DNA of 64,000 bases from Streptomyces sp. NBC_01232 (GCF_035989885.1 NZ_CP108518.1:5447001-5511000), one strand, 5' to 3'. Shown: positions 36,055-46,032, counted from the first letter of the stretch. The notes: generated by a model not told the origin, from the sequence alone. Program-made: numbers and translations.

Positions 36055-36136
36055 CCCGGGGCCGTAGGCTGTACGGGCACATCGGTGGCCGTCACGGCCA
36101 TCGGTGACCGGGACTTACGGAAGGCGTACGGCGGAC

Positions 36137-36772
36137 ATGGCGCAGCAGGAGAACGAGGTTGTCGAGAGCGTGAACGACGGGTACGTCGTGGACACCGAGG
36201 ACTGTGAGGCGCGCGAGCTCGCCCACCGTCAGCGCGGCACGGCCCGTCCGATCACGGTGGTCGGCAACCCGGTCCTGCACAGTGAGTGCAAGGACGTCAC
36301 CGAGTTCGGCGACGAGCTGGCGCAGCTGATCGACGACATGTTCGCCAGCCAGAAGGCCGCCGAGGGCGTGGGCCTGGCCGCGAACCAGATCGGTGTGGAC
36401 GCCAAGGTCTTCGTCTACGACTGCCCGGACGACGACGGCAAGCGGCACACCGGTGTCGTGGTCAACCCGAAGCTGATCGAGCTGCCGGCCGCCACCCGCG
36501 TGCTCGACGATTCGAACGAGGGCTGCCTGTCGGTCCCGACGGCGTACGCCTCGCTGGCCCGCCCGGACTACGCCGAGGTCGAGGGCCAGGACGCCCAGGG
36601 CAACCCGATCAAGGTGCGCGGCACCGGCTACTTCGCCCGCTGCCTGCAGCACGAGACCGACCACCTGTACGGCTACCTCTACATCGACCGCCTCTCGAAG
36701 CGGGACCGCAAGGACGCCCTGCGGCAGATGGAGGAGGGCACCCCGCGCTACGAGACGGTCCCCAACGCCTGA
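36137..36772 (+). CDS. def: Peptide deformylase
   Basis: A 211-residue type-1 deformylase that removes the formyl group from new proteins using Fe2+ or another divalent metal. All three signature motifs are present: [15 protein letters not shown] and QHETDH. An acidic N-terminal extension of about 40 residues precedes the core. ATG 36137 was chosen; an in-frame GTG at 36104 would add 11 residues. A perfect terminator follows the gene. Confidence 0.95.
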   Translation: MAQQENEVVESVNDGYVVDTEDCEARELAHRQRGTARPITVVGNPVLHSECKDVTEFGDELAQLIDDMFASQKAAEGVGLAANQIGVDAKVFVYDCPDDDGKRHTGVVVNPKLIELPAATRVLDDSNEGCLSVPTAYASLARPDYAEVEGQDAQGNPIKVRGTGYFARCLQHETDHLYGYLYIDRLSKRDRKDALRQMEEGTPRYETVPNA

Positions 36773-36804
36773 CCGTCCCGCCGCGGCAGAGCTCCGCGTA
36801 CGCC

Positions 36805-36841
36805 CCGCAGGCCCCGCTCCGGACCGGAGTGGGGCCTGCGG
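36805..36841. terminator. Terminator between def and GlxA-type regulator
   Basis: Eighteen-base arms (36805-36822 and 36824-36841) with one G-T pair and a minimal loop, between convergent genes. Confidence 0.75.
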
Positions 36842-36845
36842 CACG

Positions 36846-37811
36846 TCAGGCGGCCCGGGGGCCGCGGAAGGTGCGCCGGAAGGCGTTGGGGGTGGTGCCC
36901 AGGGTTCGCAGGAAGTGGTGGCGCAGGGCCGCCGCGTTGCCGAAGCCGCAGCGCCCCGCGATCGCGTCCACCGTTTCGTCGGTGGACTCCAGCAGCTCCT
37001 GCGCCAGCAGGACCCGCTGGCGCAGCACCCACTGGTACGGGGTGGTGCCGGTCTCCTGGAGGAAGCGGCGGGCGAAGGTGCGCGGGGACATCAGCGCGCG
37101 TTCCGCGAGCTGCTCGACCGTGATCTCCTCGTCCAGGTGGCGGGCCATCCAGCCGATCACCTCGCCGACCGTGTCGCAGGCCGTCCGGGGCAGCGGCCGC
37201 TGGATGAACTGGGCCTGCCCGCCGTCCCGGTGCGGGGGCACGACCATCCGGCGCGCGATGATGTTGGCGACCTCGGCCCCGTGCTCCTGGCGCACCACGT
37301 GCAGGCACGCGTCGATGCCCGAGGCCGTGCCGGCGGCCGTGATCACCGGGCCCTCGTCGACGTAGAGCACGTCCGGGTCGACGGCCGCCCGCGGGAAGCG
37401 GCGTGCCAGGGCCGCGGCGTGCATCCAGTGCGTGGTGCACTGGCGGCCGTCCAGCAGCCCGGCCGCGCCGAGGATGTAGGCCCCGCTGCACACGCTCAGG
37501 ACCCGCGCGCCCCGCTCCACGGCCCGGCGCAGGGCGGCGAGCAGGGGCTCGGGGTAGATGCGCTGGGCGGCGTCGCTCGCGGCGGGCAGGCAGATGAGAT
37601 CGGCCTCCTCCAGCCGGTCCAGGCCGTGCGCGGGGGTGATCCCGAAGGCGCCCCCGCCCACCGCCAGCGGCCCGTCCTCCGCCGCGCACACGGCGAAGTC
37701 GTACACCGGTACGCCCATGTCACTGCGATCGATTCCGAACACCTCGCAGAAGATTCCCAGCTCGAAGGGGGCGACTCCGTCGACGAGGGCCACGGCCACG
37801 TTTTTCAGCAT
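36846..37811 (-). CDS. GlxA-type AraC-family regulator (GATase1-like plus HTH)
   Basis: A 321-residue protein. Residues 1-195 are a DJ-1/PfpI-like amidotransferase-class domain with VLSVCSGAYILGAAGLLDGRQCTTHW. The last 100 residues are an AraC/XylS double helix-turn-helix (ITVEQLAERALMSPRTFARRFLQETGTTPYQWV, then IAGRCGFGNAAALRHHFLRTLGTTP). The sensed molecule is unknown. It lies 425 bases beyond nrdB on the same strand. An AraC-like nrdS follows nrdAB in S. coelicolor, so this could be its counterpart, although a terminator and an opposite-strand gene intervene. Confidence 0.85.
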   Translation of the reverse strand: MLKNVAVALVDGVAPFELGIFCEVFGIDRSDMGVPVYDFAVCAAEDGPLAVGGGAFGITPAHGLDRLEEADLICLPAASDAAQRIYPEPLLAALRRAVERGARVLSVCSGAYILGAAGLLDGRQCTTHWMHAAALARRFPRAAVDPDVLYVDEGPVITAAGTASGIDACLHVVRQEHGAEVANIIARRMVVPPHRDGGQAQFIQRPLPRTACDTVGEVIGWMARHLDEEITVEQLAERALMSPRTFARRFLQETGTTPYQWVLRQRVLLAQELLESTDETVDAIAGRCGFGNAAALRHHFLRTLGTTPNAFRRTFRGPRAA

Positions 37812-37892
37812 GACCACAGTGTGGCAGCAATTCGGCCTTCTGTGACAGTACTGCCACTGTCGATCATGGGCGATCAGGCGGACAGTAGAGAC

Positions 37893-38117
37893 ATGACCAC
37901 CTTCGTGAGTTACCTCGCCATCACCGCCATCGCCGCCCTCCTGCTCGGGCCCAGCCTGTACGGGATCCTGCGCGACCGGCGCACCGACCGGCAGCTTCGG
38001 GCCGTCGCGACCCGGCTGGTGTGGCTGCCCCGCCAGCGCGCGGGCGGCCTCCCGCCCACCCCGCGCCGGCACGGCTTCCGGCCCGCCCGGCACTACTGGG
38101 GCCCCATCGCCCACTGA
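37893..38117 (+). CDS. Small membrane-anchored protein
   Basis: A 74-residue protein with an N-terminal hydrophobic helix (residues 3-25, TFVSYLAITAIAALLLGPSLYGIL) followed by an Arg/Pro-rich tail ending HYWGPIAH. It is divergent from the GlxA-type regulator, with 81 bases between their starts. That gap contains ACTGTGGCAG/CTGTGACAG-like repeats that may be the regulator's site. Function unknown; it may be the regulator's target. Confidence 0.65.
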   Translation: MTTFVSYLAITAIAALLLGPSLYGILRDRRTDRQLRAVATRLVWLPRQRAGGLPPTPRRHGFRPARHYWGPIAH

Positions 38118-38134
38118 ACACCGGGGAACGCGAG

Positions 38135-38168
38135 AAGCCGGGACACGGATTCCTCCGCATCCCGGCTC
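38135..38168. terminator. Terminator after nrdB
   Basis: AGCCGGGA (38136-38143) pairs with TCCCGGCT (38160-38167), with a short inner helix, between the small membrane gene and the convergent nrdB stop. Confidence 0.55.
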
Positions 38169-38235
38169 CCCGGTCACCTCGTGACCCGACTGACCCGGCT
38201 GACCCGACCGGACACGAGTCCGGGGACAGGGTCCC

Positions 38236-39252
38236 CTAGAAGTCCTCGTCCAGGTCGACCGTGCCCTCGACCGCGACCTGGTAGGCCGACGGACGGCGCT
38301 CGAAGAAGTTCGTCAGCTCCTGCACGCCCTGCAGCTCCATGAAGGAGAACGGGTTCTGCGAGCCGTACACCGGCGGGAACCCGAGACGGACCAGACGCTG
38401 GTCCGCGACGCACTCCAGGTACTCGCGCATCGACTCGGTGTTCATGCCCGGCAGGCCGTCACCGCACAGGTCGCGGCCGAACTGCAGCTCCGCCTCCACG
38501 GCCTCCTTGAGCATGTCGGTGACCTGCTGCTGGAGGGCGTCGTCGAAGAGCTCCGGCTCCTCCTTGCGGACCGTGTCCACGACCTCGAACGCGAAGTTCA
38601 TGTGCATGGTCTCGTCACGGAACACCCAGTTGGTGCCGGTGGCCAGGCCGTGCAGCAGACCGCGCGAGCGGAACCAGTACACGTACGCGAAGGCGCCGTA
38701 GAAGAACAGGCCCTCGATGCACGCCGCGAAGCAGATCAGGTTCAGCAGGAAGCGACGGCGGTCGGCCTGCGTCTCCAGCCGGTCCAGCTTCTCGACCTCG
38801 TTGATCCACTTGAAGCAGAACTGCGCCTTCTCGCGGATGGAGGGGATCTCCTCGACCGCGTCGAAGGCCGCCGCGCGGTCGTCCGGGTCGGGCAGATAGG
38901 TGTCGAGCAGCGTCAGATAGAACTGGACGTGCACGGCCTCCTCGAACAGCTGGCGCGACAGGTACAGGCGCGCCTCCGGGGAGTTGATGTGCTTGTAGAG
39001 CGTCAGCACCAGGTTGTTCGAGACGATCGAGTCGCCCGTCGCGAAGAACGCGACCAGACGGCCGATCATGTGCTGCTCGGCGGGCGTCAGCTTCGCGAGG
39101 TCCGCGACGTCCGAGTGGAGGTCGACCTCCTCGACGGTCCAGGTGTTCTTGATCGCGTCCCGGTAGCGCTCGTAGAAGTCCGGGTAGCGCATCGGGCGGA
39201 GCGTGAGCTCGAAGCCCGGGTCCAGGAGGTTCTTCTGGTCGTTGGAGCTCAT
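38236..39252 (-). CDS. nrdB: Class Ia ribonucleotide reductase beta subunit
   Basis: A 338-residue radical-bearing small subunit. The metal-site helices are visible as the Glu-Glu-x-x-His pattern LFEEAVHVQFYLTLLDTYL and the downstream ETMHMNFAFEVV. The C-terminal tail EGTVDLDEDF is the acidic peptide that docks on NrdA. Its ATG overlaps the nrdA stop by one base (TAATG), so the two are made together. Control comes from the NrdR boxes and cobalamin riboswitch upstream of nrdA. Confidence 0.95.
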   Translation of the reverse strand: MSSNDQKNLLDPGFELTLRPMRYPDFYERYRDAIKNTWTVEEVDLHSDVADLAKLTPAEQHMIGRLVAFFATGDSIVSNNLVLTLYKHINSPEARLYLSRQLFEEAVHVQFYLTLLDTYLPDPDDRAAAFDAVEEIPSIREKAQFCFKWINEVEKLDRLETQADRRRFLLNLICFAACIEGLFFYGAFAYVYWFRSRGLLHGLATGTNWVFRDETMHMNFAFEVVDTVRKEEPELFDDALQQQVTDMLKEAVEAELQFGRDLCGDGLPGMNTESMREYLECVADQRLVRLGFPPVYGSQNPFSFMELQGVQELTNFFERRPSAYQVAVEGTVDLDEDF

Positions 39253-41630
39253 TACTGGCAGGCCTCGCAGGACTCGGGGTTCTCAAGGGAGCAGGCCAGC
39301 GCCTCGGCGTCGGCGACCGCCTGCGGCAGTTCGACGGGCGCGGCCGCCTGCGCGGCACGGGCGATCTTCGTCGCCGGGCGCGAGCGCAGGTAGTAGGTGG
39401 TCTTCAGGCCCTGCTTCCAGGCGTACGCGTACATCGAGCTGAGCTTGCCGATGGTGGGCGTCTCCAGGAACAGGTTCAGCGACTGCGACTGGTCCAGGAA
39501 CGGCGTACGGGCCGCCGCCATGTCGATCAGACCGCGCTGCGGGATCTCCCACGCCGTGCGGTACAGGTCGCGGACCTCGGCCGGGATCCAGCCGAAGCCC
39601 TGGACCGAGCCGGAGGAGTCGCGCAGCGCCTCACGGGTCTGGGCGTCCCACACGCCGAGCTGCTTCAGCTCCTCCACCAGGTAGCCGTTCACCTGGAGGA
39701 ACTCACCGCTGAGCGTCTCGCGCTTGAAGAGGTTGGAGACCTGCGGCTCGATGCACTCGTACACACCGGCGATCGAGGCGATCGTGGCCGTCGGGGCGAT
39801 GGCGAGGAGCAGCGAGTTGCGCATGCCGGACTTCGCGACGCGGGCGCGCAGCGCGTCCCAGCGCTCCGGCCAGTTCAGCTCGACGTCGTAGTGGTCCGGG
39901 TGCAGGACACCGCGGGCGGTGCGGGTCTGCTCCCAGGCGGGCAGCGGGCCGCTGCGCTCGGCGAGGTCGCACGAGGCCTCGTACGCGGCCAGCATGATGC
40001 GCTCGGAGAGCTTGGTGGACAGGGCCTTCGCCTCGGGGGAGTCGAAGGGCAGCTTCAGCTTGAAGAAGACGTCCTGCAGGCCCATCGCGCCCAGGCCCAC
40101 CGGGCGCCAGCGGGCGTTGGAACGGCCGGCCTGCTCGGTCGGGTAGAAGTTGATGTCCACCACGCGGTCGAGGAAGGTCACGGCGGTGCGGACGGTCTCG
40201 TCGATCCGCTCCCAGTCGATCTCGCCGTCGACGACGAAGGCGCCCAGGTTGACCGAACCGAGGTTGCAGACGGCGGTCTCGCCGTCGTTGGTGACCTCGA
40301 TGATCTCGGTGCACAGGTTCGAGGAGTGCACGACGGTGCCCGGCTCGGCGGTCTGGTTCGCCGTGCGGTTGGAGGCGTCCTTGAACGTCATCCAGCCCTG
40401 GCCGGTCTGCGCGAGGGTGCGCATCATCCGGCCGTACAGGTCGCGGGCGGGCATGGTCTTGCGGGCCAGGCCGTCCGCCTCGGCCTTGCGGTAGGCGGCG
40501 TCGAACTCGTCCCCCCACAGGTCGACCAGCTCGGGCACGTCGGCCGGGGAGAACAGCGACCAGTCGGCGTCGGCGTTCACACGGCGCATGAACTCGTCCG
40601 GCACCCAGTGGGCGAGGTTCAGGTTGTGCGTACGGCGCTGGTCCTCACCGGTGTTGTCGCGGAGCTCCAGGAACTCCTCGATGTCCGCGTGCCAGGTCTC
40701 CAGGTAGACCGCGGCGGCGCCCTTGCGGCGGCCGCCCTGGTTCACGGCGGCGACGGAGGCGTCGAGGGTCTTCAGGAACGGCACGATGCCGTTGGAGTGC
40801 CCGTTGGTGCCGCGGATCAGCGAACCGCGGGCGCGGATGCGGGAGTACGAGAGGCCGATGCCGCCGGCGTGCTTCGACAGGCGCGCCACCTGGTGGTAGC
40901 GGTCGTAGATCGAGTCGAGCTCGTCCAGCGGGGAGTCCAGCAGGTAGCAGGAGGACATCTGCGGGTGACGGGTGCCGGAGTTGAAGAGCGTGGGGGAGGA
41001 CGGCAGGTAGTCCAGCCGGCTCATCAGCCGGTAGAGCGAGGCCACTTCCTCCACGGCCTGGACGCTCTCGTCCGCGGCGAGACCGCAGGCCACGCGCAGC
41101 ATGAAGTACTGCGGGGTCTCGATGACCTGACGGGTGATCGGGTGGCGCAGCAGGTAGCGGCTGTGCAGGGTGCGCAGGCCGAAGAAGCCGAAGCGGTCGT
41201 CTGCGCCCTCGGCGAGGGTGAGCTCGACGAGCGAGTCCAGCCGGGCCGCGTGGGTGCGGACGAACTCGGCCGTGCGGTCGGCGATGAGGCCCTCGCGGTG
41301 GCCGACCTCGACGGAGGCCGAGAAGGACGTGGAGCCCTGGCTCGCGGCCTCGTCGCGCACGGCCAGCGTCAGCAGGCGGGCGGCGAGGCGGGAGTAGGCC
41401 GGGTCCTCGGAGATCAGACCGGCGGCGGCCTCCGTGGCCAGCCCGCGCAGTTCGGCGTCGTCGGCGGCGGAGCTGCGGCCGCGCAGCGCGGAGGCCGCGA
41501 CCCGGCCGGGGTCGGTGTCGGGGAGGTCCGCCGTAAGTTCGGTGAGGGTACGCAGCAGCGTGGCCCCCGGGCCCTCGGTGTTGTCGCCAGAAGTGGACTC
41601 GGCGCGCGGTGCGGAAGGCGCGATGGTCAC
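39252..41630 (-). CDS. nrdA: Class Ia ribonucleotide reductase alpha subunit
   Basis: A 792-residue catalytic subunit reducing ribonucleoside diphosphates. Recognisable regions are SSCYLLDSPLDELDSIY, HAGGIGLSYSRIRARGS, the active-site block VHSSNLCTEIIEV with NLGSVNL, and the redox-active cysteine tail ESCEACQ. The N-terminus shows no obvious VxKRDG-type ATP-cone, so activity-site regulation may be absent. The start GTG 41630 follows GGGAGAGCTCCC, itself self-complementary. NrdR boxes and a B12 riboswitch precede it. Confidence 0.95.
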   Translation of the reverse strand: MTIAPSAPRAESTSGDNTEGPGATLLRTLTELTADLPDTDPGRVAASALRGRSSAADDAELRGLATEAAAGLISEDPAYSRLAARLLTLAVRDEAASQGSTSFSASVEVGHREGLIADRTAEFVRTHAARLDSLVELTLAEGADDRFGFFGLRTLHSRYLLRHPITRQVIETPQYFMLRVACGLAADESVQAVEEVASLYRLMSRLDYLPSSPTLFNSGTRHPQMSSCYLLDSPLDELDSIYDRYHQVARLSKHAGGIGLSYSRIRARGSLIRGTNGHSNGIVPFLKTLDASVAAVNQGGRRKGAAAVYLETWHADIEEFLELRDNTGEDQRRTHNLNLAHWVPDEFMRRVNADADWSLFSPADVPELVDLWGDEFDAAYRKAEADGLARKTMPARDLYGRMMRTLAQTGQGWMTFKDASNRTANQTAEPGTVVHSSNLCTEIIEVTNDGETAVCNLGSVNLGAFVVDGEIDWERIDETVRTAVTFLDRVVDINFYPTEQAGRSNARWRPVGLGAMGLQDVFFKLKLPFDSPEAKALSTKLSERIMLAAYEASCDLAERSGPLPAWEQTRTARGVLHPDHYDVELNWPERWDALRARVAKSGMRNSLLLAIAPTATIASIAGVYECIEPQVSNLFKRETLSGEFLQVNGYLVEELKQLGVWDAQTREALRDSSGSVQGFGWIPAEVRDLYRTAWEIPQRGLIDMAAARTPFLDQSQSLNLFLETPTIGKLSSMYAYAWKQGLKTTYYLRSRPATKIARAAQAAAPVELPQAVADAEALACSLENPESCEACQ

Positions 41631-41785
41631 GGCGGGAGCTCTCCCTCGCTCGGCCCGGTCATCGGCGGGGAGGGGCGCGAGCGGGCGCATGCGGGCGCGA
41701 CGCGAACGCGTACCCCGGCATGGCGTCCACCGGCCCAACCGCGAGGCCCGGACGAATCGGCACCCGGTTCGGTCGAGCCGGGCGC

Positions 41786-41884
41786 GCTGTCGGCAGGTCA
41801 TCGGACTTGGCGTCCGGTAGCCGGACACTTCATACCGTTGCGGGACAGTTCCGGATTCGCACCGGATTCCCCTGCGGCGACAGC
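41786..41884 (-). promoter_or_regulatory. Cobalamin (AdoCbl) riboswitch upstream of nrdA
   Basis: On the minus strand the conserved cobalamin core reads GGGGAATCCGGTGCGAATCC, then GGAACTGTCCCGCAACGG, and later AAGTCCGATGACCTGCCGAC. The ends close through CGACAGC (plus 41878-41884) with GCTGTCG (41786-41792). Adenosylcobalamin is expected to switch nrdAB off, letting B12-dependent class II reductase take over, as known for S. coelicolor nrdABS. The expression platform between 41631 and 41785 contains several GC-rich hairpins. Confidence 0.88.
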
Positions 41885-41891
41885 AGGCATG

Positions 41892-41939
41892 AGCATACAT
41901 GTGGGGGCGGCCCGTTGCGGCAACCCCCACATGTAGTGT
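41892..41939. promoter_or_regulatory. Paired NrdR boxes at the nrdA promoter
   Basis: Two 16-mers related to the NrdR-box consensus: AGCATACATGTGGGGG (41892-41907) and, in opposite orientation, CCCCCACATGTAGTGT (41924-41939). Their ACATGT centres are 32 bases apart, three helical turns, as required for NrdR binding. The first overlaps the likely -10 region (TATGCT on the minus strand). Confidence 0.75.
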
Positions 41940-41947
41940 CGGCGTGG

Positions 41948-42445
41948 CTACAGCTTGAGCCGATACGCCAGGAGTGTCAGGCCCTCGATCGGCGCCCAGT
42001 CCCGCTCCGGCGTGCGTACGAAGCCCAGTCGCAGATAGATCCGGTGGGCGCCGGCCATGCTGCGCTGCGTGGAAAGAACCAGGCCGGTCACCCCGTCGAG
42101 GGCCTTCGCCCGCTCGATGCAGGCCCGCACCAGAGCCTCACCGGCACCCTGCCCGCGGGCCTCGTGGGCCACCGCGAGCATCCGGAACTCGGCCTCGTCC
42201 GGGGCCGCGATGTCGGCGAGCGGGCTGCCGGGCGCGGCGAAGGTCACCCCGCCCAGCAGGCGCCCGTCCCGCTCGGCGACGAGCACCTCGGCCCGGGCGG
42301 CCCGGCCGGCCACGTCGCGCAGCACGTCGAGGTAGGCGTCGTCCTCGTTGAAGTCCAGATGCCCGTCGGTGAGGTAGGCCTGCGCCGTGATCCCACCCAG
42401 CTCCGCGTAGTCGGCGGGCAGCGCCGTTCTGATCACCATGTCCAT
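41948..42445 (-). CDS. GNAT-family N-acetyltransferase
   Basis: A 165-residue GNAT protein with the acetyl-CoA-binding motif A region FRMLAVAHEARGQGAGEALVRACIERA and motif B AHRIYLRLGFVRTPERDW. The acceptor substrate is unknown. The ATG ending at 42445 (MDMVIRTALPADYAEL) is used; a second ATG two codons on is possible. Its stop is only eight bases from the NrdR box region, so read-through from this gene could enter the nrd leader. Confidence 0.85.
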   Translation of the reverse strand: MDMVIRTALPADYAELGGITAQAYLTDGHLDFNEDDAYLDVLRDVAGRAARAEVLVAERDGRLLGGVTFAAPGSPLADIAAPDEAEFRMLAVAHEARGQGAGEALVRACIERAKALDGVTGLVLSTQRSMAGAHRIYLRLGFVRTPERDWAPIEGLTLLAYRLKL

Positions 42446-42495
42446 GAGGTCGAGTGTGCAGGACGGGCCGGTGGCGGTGCCCGGTGCGGATCCGG

Positions 42496-42531
42496 CGAAG
42501 GCCCCGCCGGAAGTGTCCGGCGGGGCCTTCG
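42496..42531. terminator. Terminator after the cstA-ybdD operon
   Basis: Sixteen-base arms CGAAGGCCCCGCCGGA (42496-42511) and its complement (42516-42531), loop AGTG, just beyond the YbdD stop. Confidence 0.78.
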
Positions 42532-42543
42532 GTCCGGGTGGGC

Positions 42544-42738
42544 TCAGCAGCAGCGGAAGCCCTCGCGGGGGTCCGCCTCGCGGGCGTCCGTGCGGGCGCG
42601 TTCGAACGCGCGGCGGGTGAGCACCTCCGCGTCCGGGTCGTGGGAGCGGGCGTGGGCCACGTAGCGGTCGTACGCCGCCTCCCCCGAGAACTCCCGTACG
42701 TAGAAACGCACCTTCGCCAGCGCGCTGCGCACGCTCAT
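42544..42738 (-). CDS. YbdD/YjiX-family small protein
   Basis: A 64-residue protein of the YbdD/YjiX (DUF466) family, with the typical core VRFYVREFSGEAAYDRYVAHARSHDPDAEVLTRRAF and a terminal Cys-Cys. In enterobacteria this small protein is encoded with CstA-type pyruvate/peptide transporters and is needed for their function. Its ATG overlaps the cstA stop by one base (TGATG), consistent with tight coupling. Confidence 0.88.
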   Translation of the reverse strand: MSVRSALAKVRFYVREFSGEAAYDRYVAHARSHDPDAEVLTRRAFERARTDAREADPREGFRCC

Positions 42739-44957
42739 CAGGCCACCGGCTCCTTGACGTGGCCGCCGCCCGCGTCCGGGCCCGCCGCGGCGAGCTCCGC
42801 CCGCTCCTCGGCGGTCGCGATCAGCCCGGCCGGGGCGACGATCTTCGACTCGGTCCACGGGACCTCGGAGAGGGTCGCCGAGCCGGGGTCGCGGACGGCC
42901 TTCAGGCAGGTCCGGGCCGCGTCCGCGAGGACGACGATGATCAGGACGGCGAAGAGGGCGCACAGGACGCCGTCCACCGTGGCGTTGGTGACCACGGTGT
43001 GCATGTCGTCCATGTTCTTGGCGGGCGGCAGGACCTTGTCGGCGTCGATCCCGGCCTGGTACTTGTCGCGCTGGGCGAAGAAGCCGACCTTCACGTCCTC
43101 GGAGAAGATCTTCTGGTAGCTCGCGGTCAGGGTCACCGTGGCGTCCCAGACCAGCGGAACGCCCGTCACCCAGGCCCACTTGAGCCGGCCGGACTTGACC
43201 AGCAGCGTGGTGCAGACGGCCAGGGCGACCGCGGCGAGCAGCTGGTTGGCGATGCCGAAGAGCGGGAAGAGCTGGTTGATGCCGCCCAGCGGGTCCTTGA
43301 TGCCGACCCACAGGAAGTAGCCCCAGCCGCCGACGACGATCGCGCTCGCGAACCACACGCCGGGCTTCCAGCTGACGTCCTTGAAGGACTTGTGCACGTT
43401 GCCGAGGGTGTCCTGGAGCATGAACCGGCCCACGCGGGTGCCCGCGTCGAGCGTGGTCAGGATGAACAGCGCCTCGAACATGATGGCGAAGTGGTACCAG
43501 AACGCCTTCATGCCCGCACCGCCGACCACGGCGGAGAAGATCTCGGACATTCCGAGTGCGAAGGTCGGCGCGCCGCCCGTACGGGAGAGCAGGCTGGCCT
43601 CCTCGACGTCCTTGGCGGCCTGGGCGAGCGCCTCGGGGGAGACGGCGAAGCCGAAGTTGGTCACGGCCTGGGAGGCGGACTCGACCGTGGTGCCGATGAT
43701 GCCGGGAGGGGAGTTGACCGCGAAGAAGAGGCCGGGCTCGATGATGCAGGCCGCGATGATCGCCATGACGGCGACGAACGACTCGGTCAGCATCGCGCCG
43801 TAGCCGATCATGCGGACCTGCGTCTCCTTCTGGATCATCTTCGGGGTGGTTCCCGAGGAGACCAGGGCGTGGAAGCCGGAGAGCGCACCGCAGGCGATGG
43901 TGATGAAGACGAAGGGGAACATCGAGCCGGCGAAGACCGGTCCGTCGCCGCGGGCCGCGAAGTCGGTGACCGAGGGCATCTTCAGGGTGGGCATCGCGAT
44001 GACCACGCCGATCGCGAGGAGCGCGATGGTGCCGACCTTCATGAAGGTGGACAGGTAGTCGCGGGGGGCGAGCAGCATCCACACCGGCAGCACCGATGCC
44101 AGGAAGCCGTACACCACCATCCAGATGACCAGCGTCTCCTTTTCCAGGGTGAAGGTGCCCGCGAAGGAGGACTCGGCGACCCAGCCGCCCGCGACGATGG
44201 CGAGCAGCAGCAGCGCGACGCCGATGACGGAGACCTCGGTGACCCGGCCCGGCCGCAGGACGCGCAGGTAGAAGCCCATGAACACGGCGATCGGGATGGT
44301 CATGCCGATGGAGAAGACGCCCCAGGGCGAGTGCGCCAGGGCGTTGACGATGACCAGGGCCAGGACCGCCAGCAGGATGATCATGATGGCGAACACGGCG
44401 ATCAGGGCGGCGGCACCGCCGACGGGGCCGATCTCGTCCCTGGCCATCTGGCCGAGCGAACGGCCGTCGCGGCGGGTGGAGAAGAACAGCGTGACCATGT
44501 CCTGGACGGCGCCGGCGAAGATCACGCCCGCGACGATCCAGATGGTGCCCGGCAGGTAGCCCATCTGCGCGGCGAGCACGGGTCCGACGAGCGGGCCGGC
44601 GCCCGCGACGGCGGCGAAGTGGTGGCCGAAGAGCACCCGGCGGTCGGTGGGATGGAAGTCGACACCGTTGTCAAGGCGTTCGGCGGGGGTGGCCCGGGTC
44701 GCGTCCACCTTCAGCACGCGGTGGGCGATGAAGCGCGCGTAGAAGCGGTAGGCGATCGCGTACGAGCCCAGTGCGGCGGCGAGCAGCCAGGCCGCGGAGA
44801 TCTCCTCGCCGCGCGAGAGCGCGAGCACGCCCCAGCCGATGGCGCCGACGAGTCCGACGAGCACCCACGCGGCGATGGACTTGGGAGAGGGCGAGCCGGG
44901 CGCGGTGCCCGGACTCGCCGTGTCCCGTTCTGCCCCTGTTGCTTCCGGTTCAGGCAT
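42738..44957 (-). CDS. cstA: CstA-family carbon starvation transporter
   Basis: A 739-residue inner-membrane protein with about 16-18 hydrophobic helices. Family blocks include LFGHHFAAVAGAGPLVGPVLAAQMGYLPGTIWI and FARDEIGPVGG-like loops, and an acidic C-terminus. CstA proteins import pyruvate and peptides during carbon limitation. It is coupled to the YbdD-type gene downstream and adjoins dasR upstream, so both neighbours deal with carbon supply; whether DasR controls it is not shown. Confidence 0.92.
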   Translation of the reverse strand: MPEPEATGAERDTASPGTAPGSPSPKSIAAWVLVGLVGAIGWGVLALSRGEEISAAWLLAAALGSYAIAYRFYARFIAHRVLKVDATRATPAERLDNGVDFHPTDRRVLFGHHFAAVAGAGPLVGPVLAAQMGYLPGTIWIVAGVIFAGAVQDMVTLFFSTRRDGRSLGQMARDEIGPVGGAAALIAVFAIMIILLAVLALVIVNALAHSPWGVFSIGMTIPIAVFMGFYLRVLRPGRVTEVSVIGVALLLLAIVAGGWVAESSFAGTFTLEKETLVIWMVVYGFLASVLPVWMLLAPRDYLSTFMKVGTIALLAIGVVIAMPTLKMPSVTDFAARGDGPVFAGSMFPFVFITIACGALSGFHALVSSGTTPKMIQKETQVRMIGYGAMLTESFVAVMAIIAACIIEPGLFFAVNSPPGIIGTTVESASQAVTNFGFAVSPEALAQAAKDVEEASLLSRTGGAPTFALGMSEIFSAVVGGAGMKAFWYHFAIMFEALFILTTLDAGTRVGRFMLQDTLGNVHKSFKDVSWKPGVWFASAIVVGGWGYFLWVGIKDPLGGINQLFPLFGIANQLLAAVALAVCTTLLVKSGRLKWAWVTGVPLVWDATVTLTASYQKIFSEDVKVGFFAQRDKYQAGIDADKVLPPAKNMDDMHTVVTNATVDGVLCALFAVLIIVVLADAARTCLKAVRDPGSATLSEVPWTESKIVAPAGLIATAEERAELAAAGPDAGGGHVKEPVA

Positions 44958-45120
44958 GACCTCGTCCCCTCGTCGATCATCTGCGTAAGGGCAGGGAATC
45001 TACGGGGGATTGCCCGGTGAGCGTAAGGGTCCGTCCGCATTCCGGTATGTGAAGGAATTCGGTAGGCCGGGGTCCGCCGGGCGGGGCCGGGCGAGCTCGG
45101 ACGGGGCCGAACGTACGAGG

Positions 45121-45945
<825 letters not shown>

Positions 45946-46032
45946 TCACATCGTGACACGTAAGGGGGGACAGGCCTTCTCTCTCCCCAGGTGTCGGTCC
46001 GATAACGGACCGGGCACCCGCTCATTAGACCC

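Noticed and set aside
41897..41934. Inverted repeat ACATGTGGGGG/CCCCCACATGT considered as a terminator
   Set aside because: It better fits two NrdR boxes at 32-bp centre spacing in a promoter region just before a riboswitch.
36846..42445. Idea that the nrd region is an imported island
   Set aside because: Base composition, codon use and regulatory logic are typical for Streptomyces; there are no mobility genes or boundary repeats.
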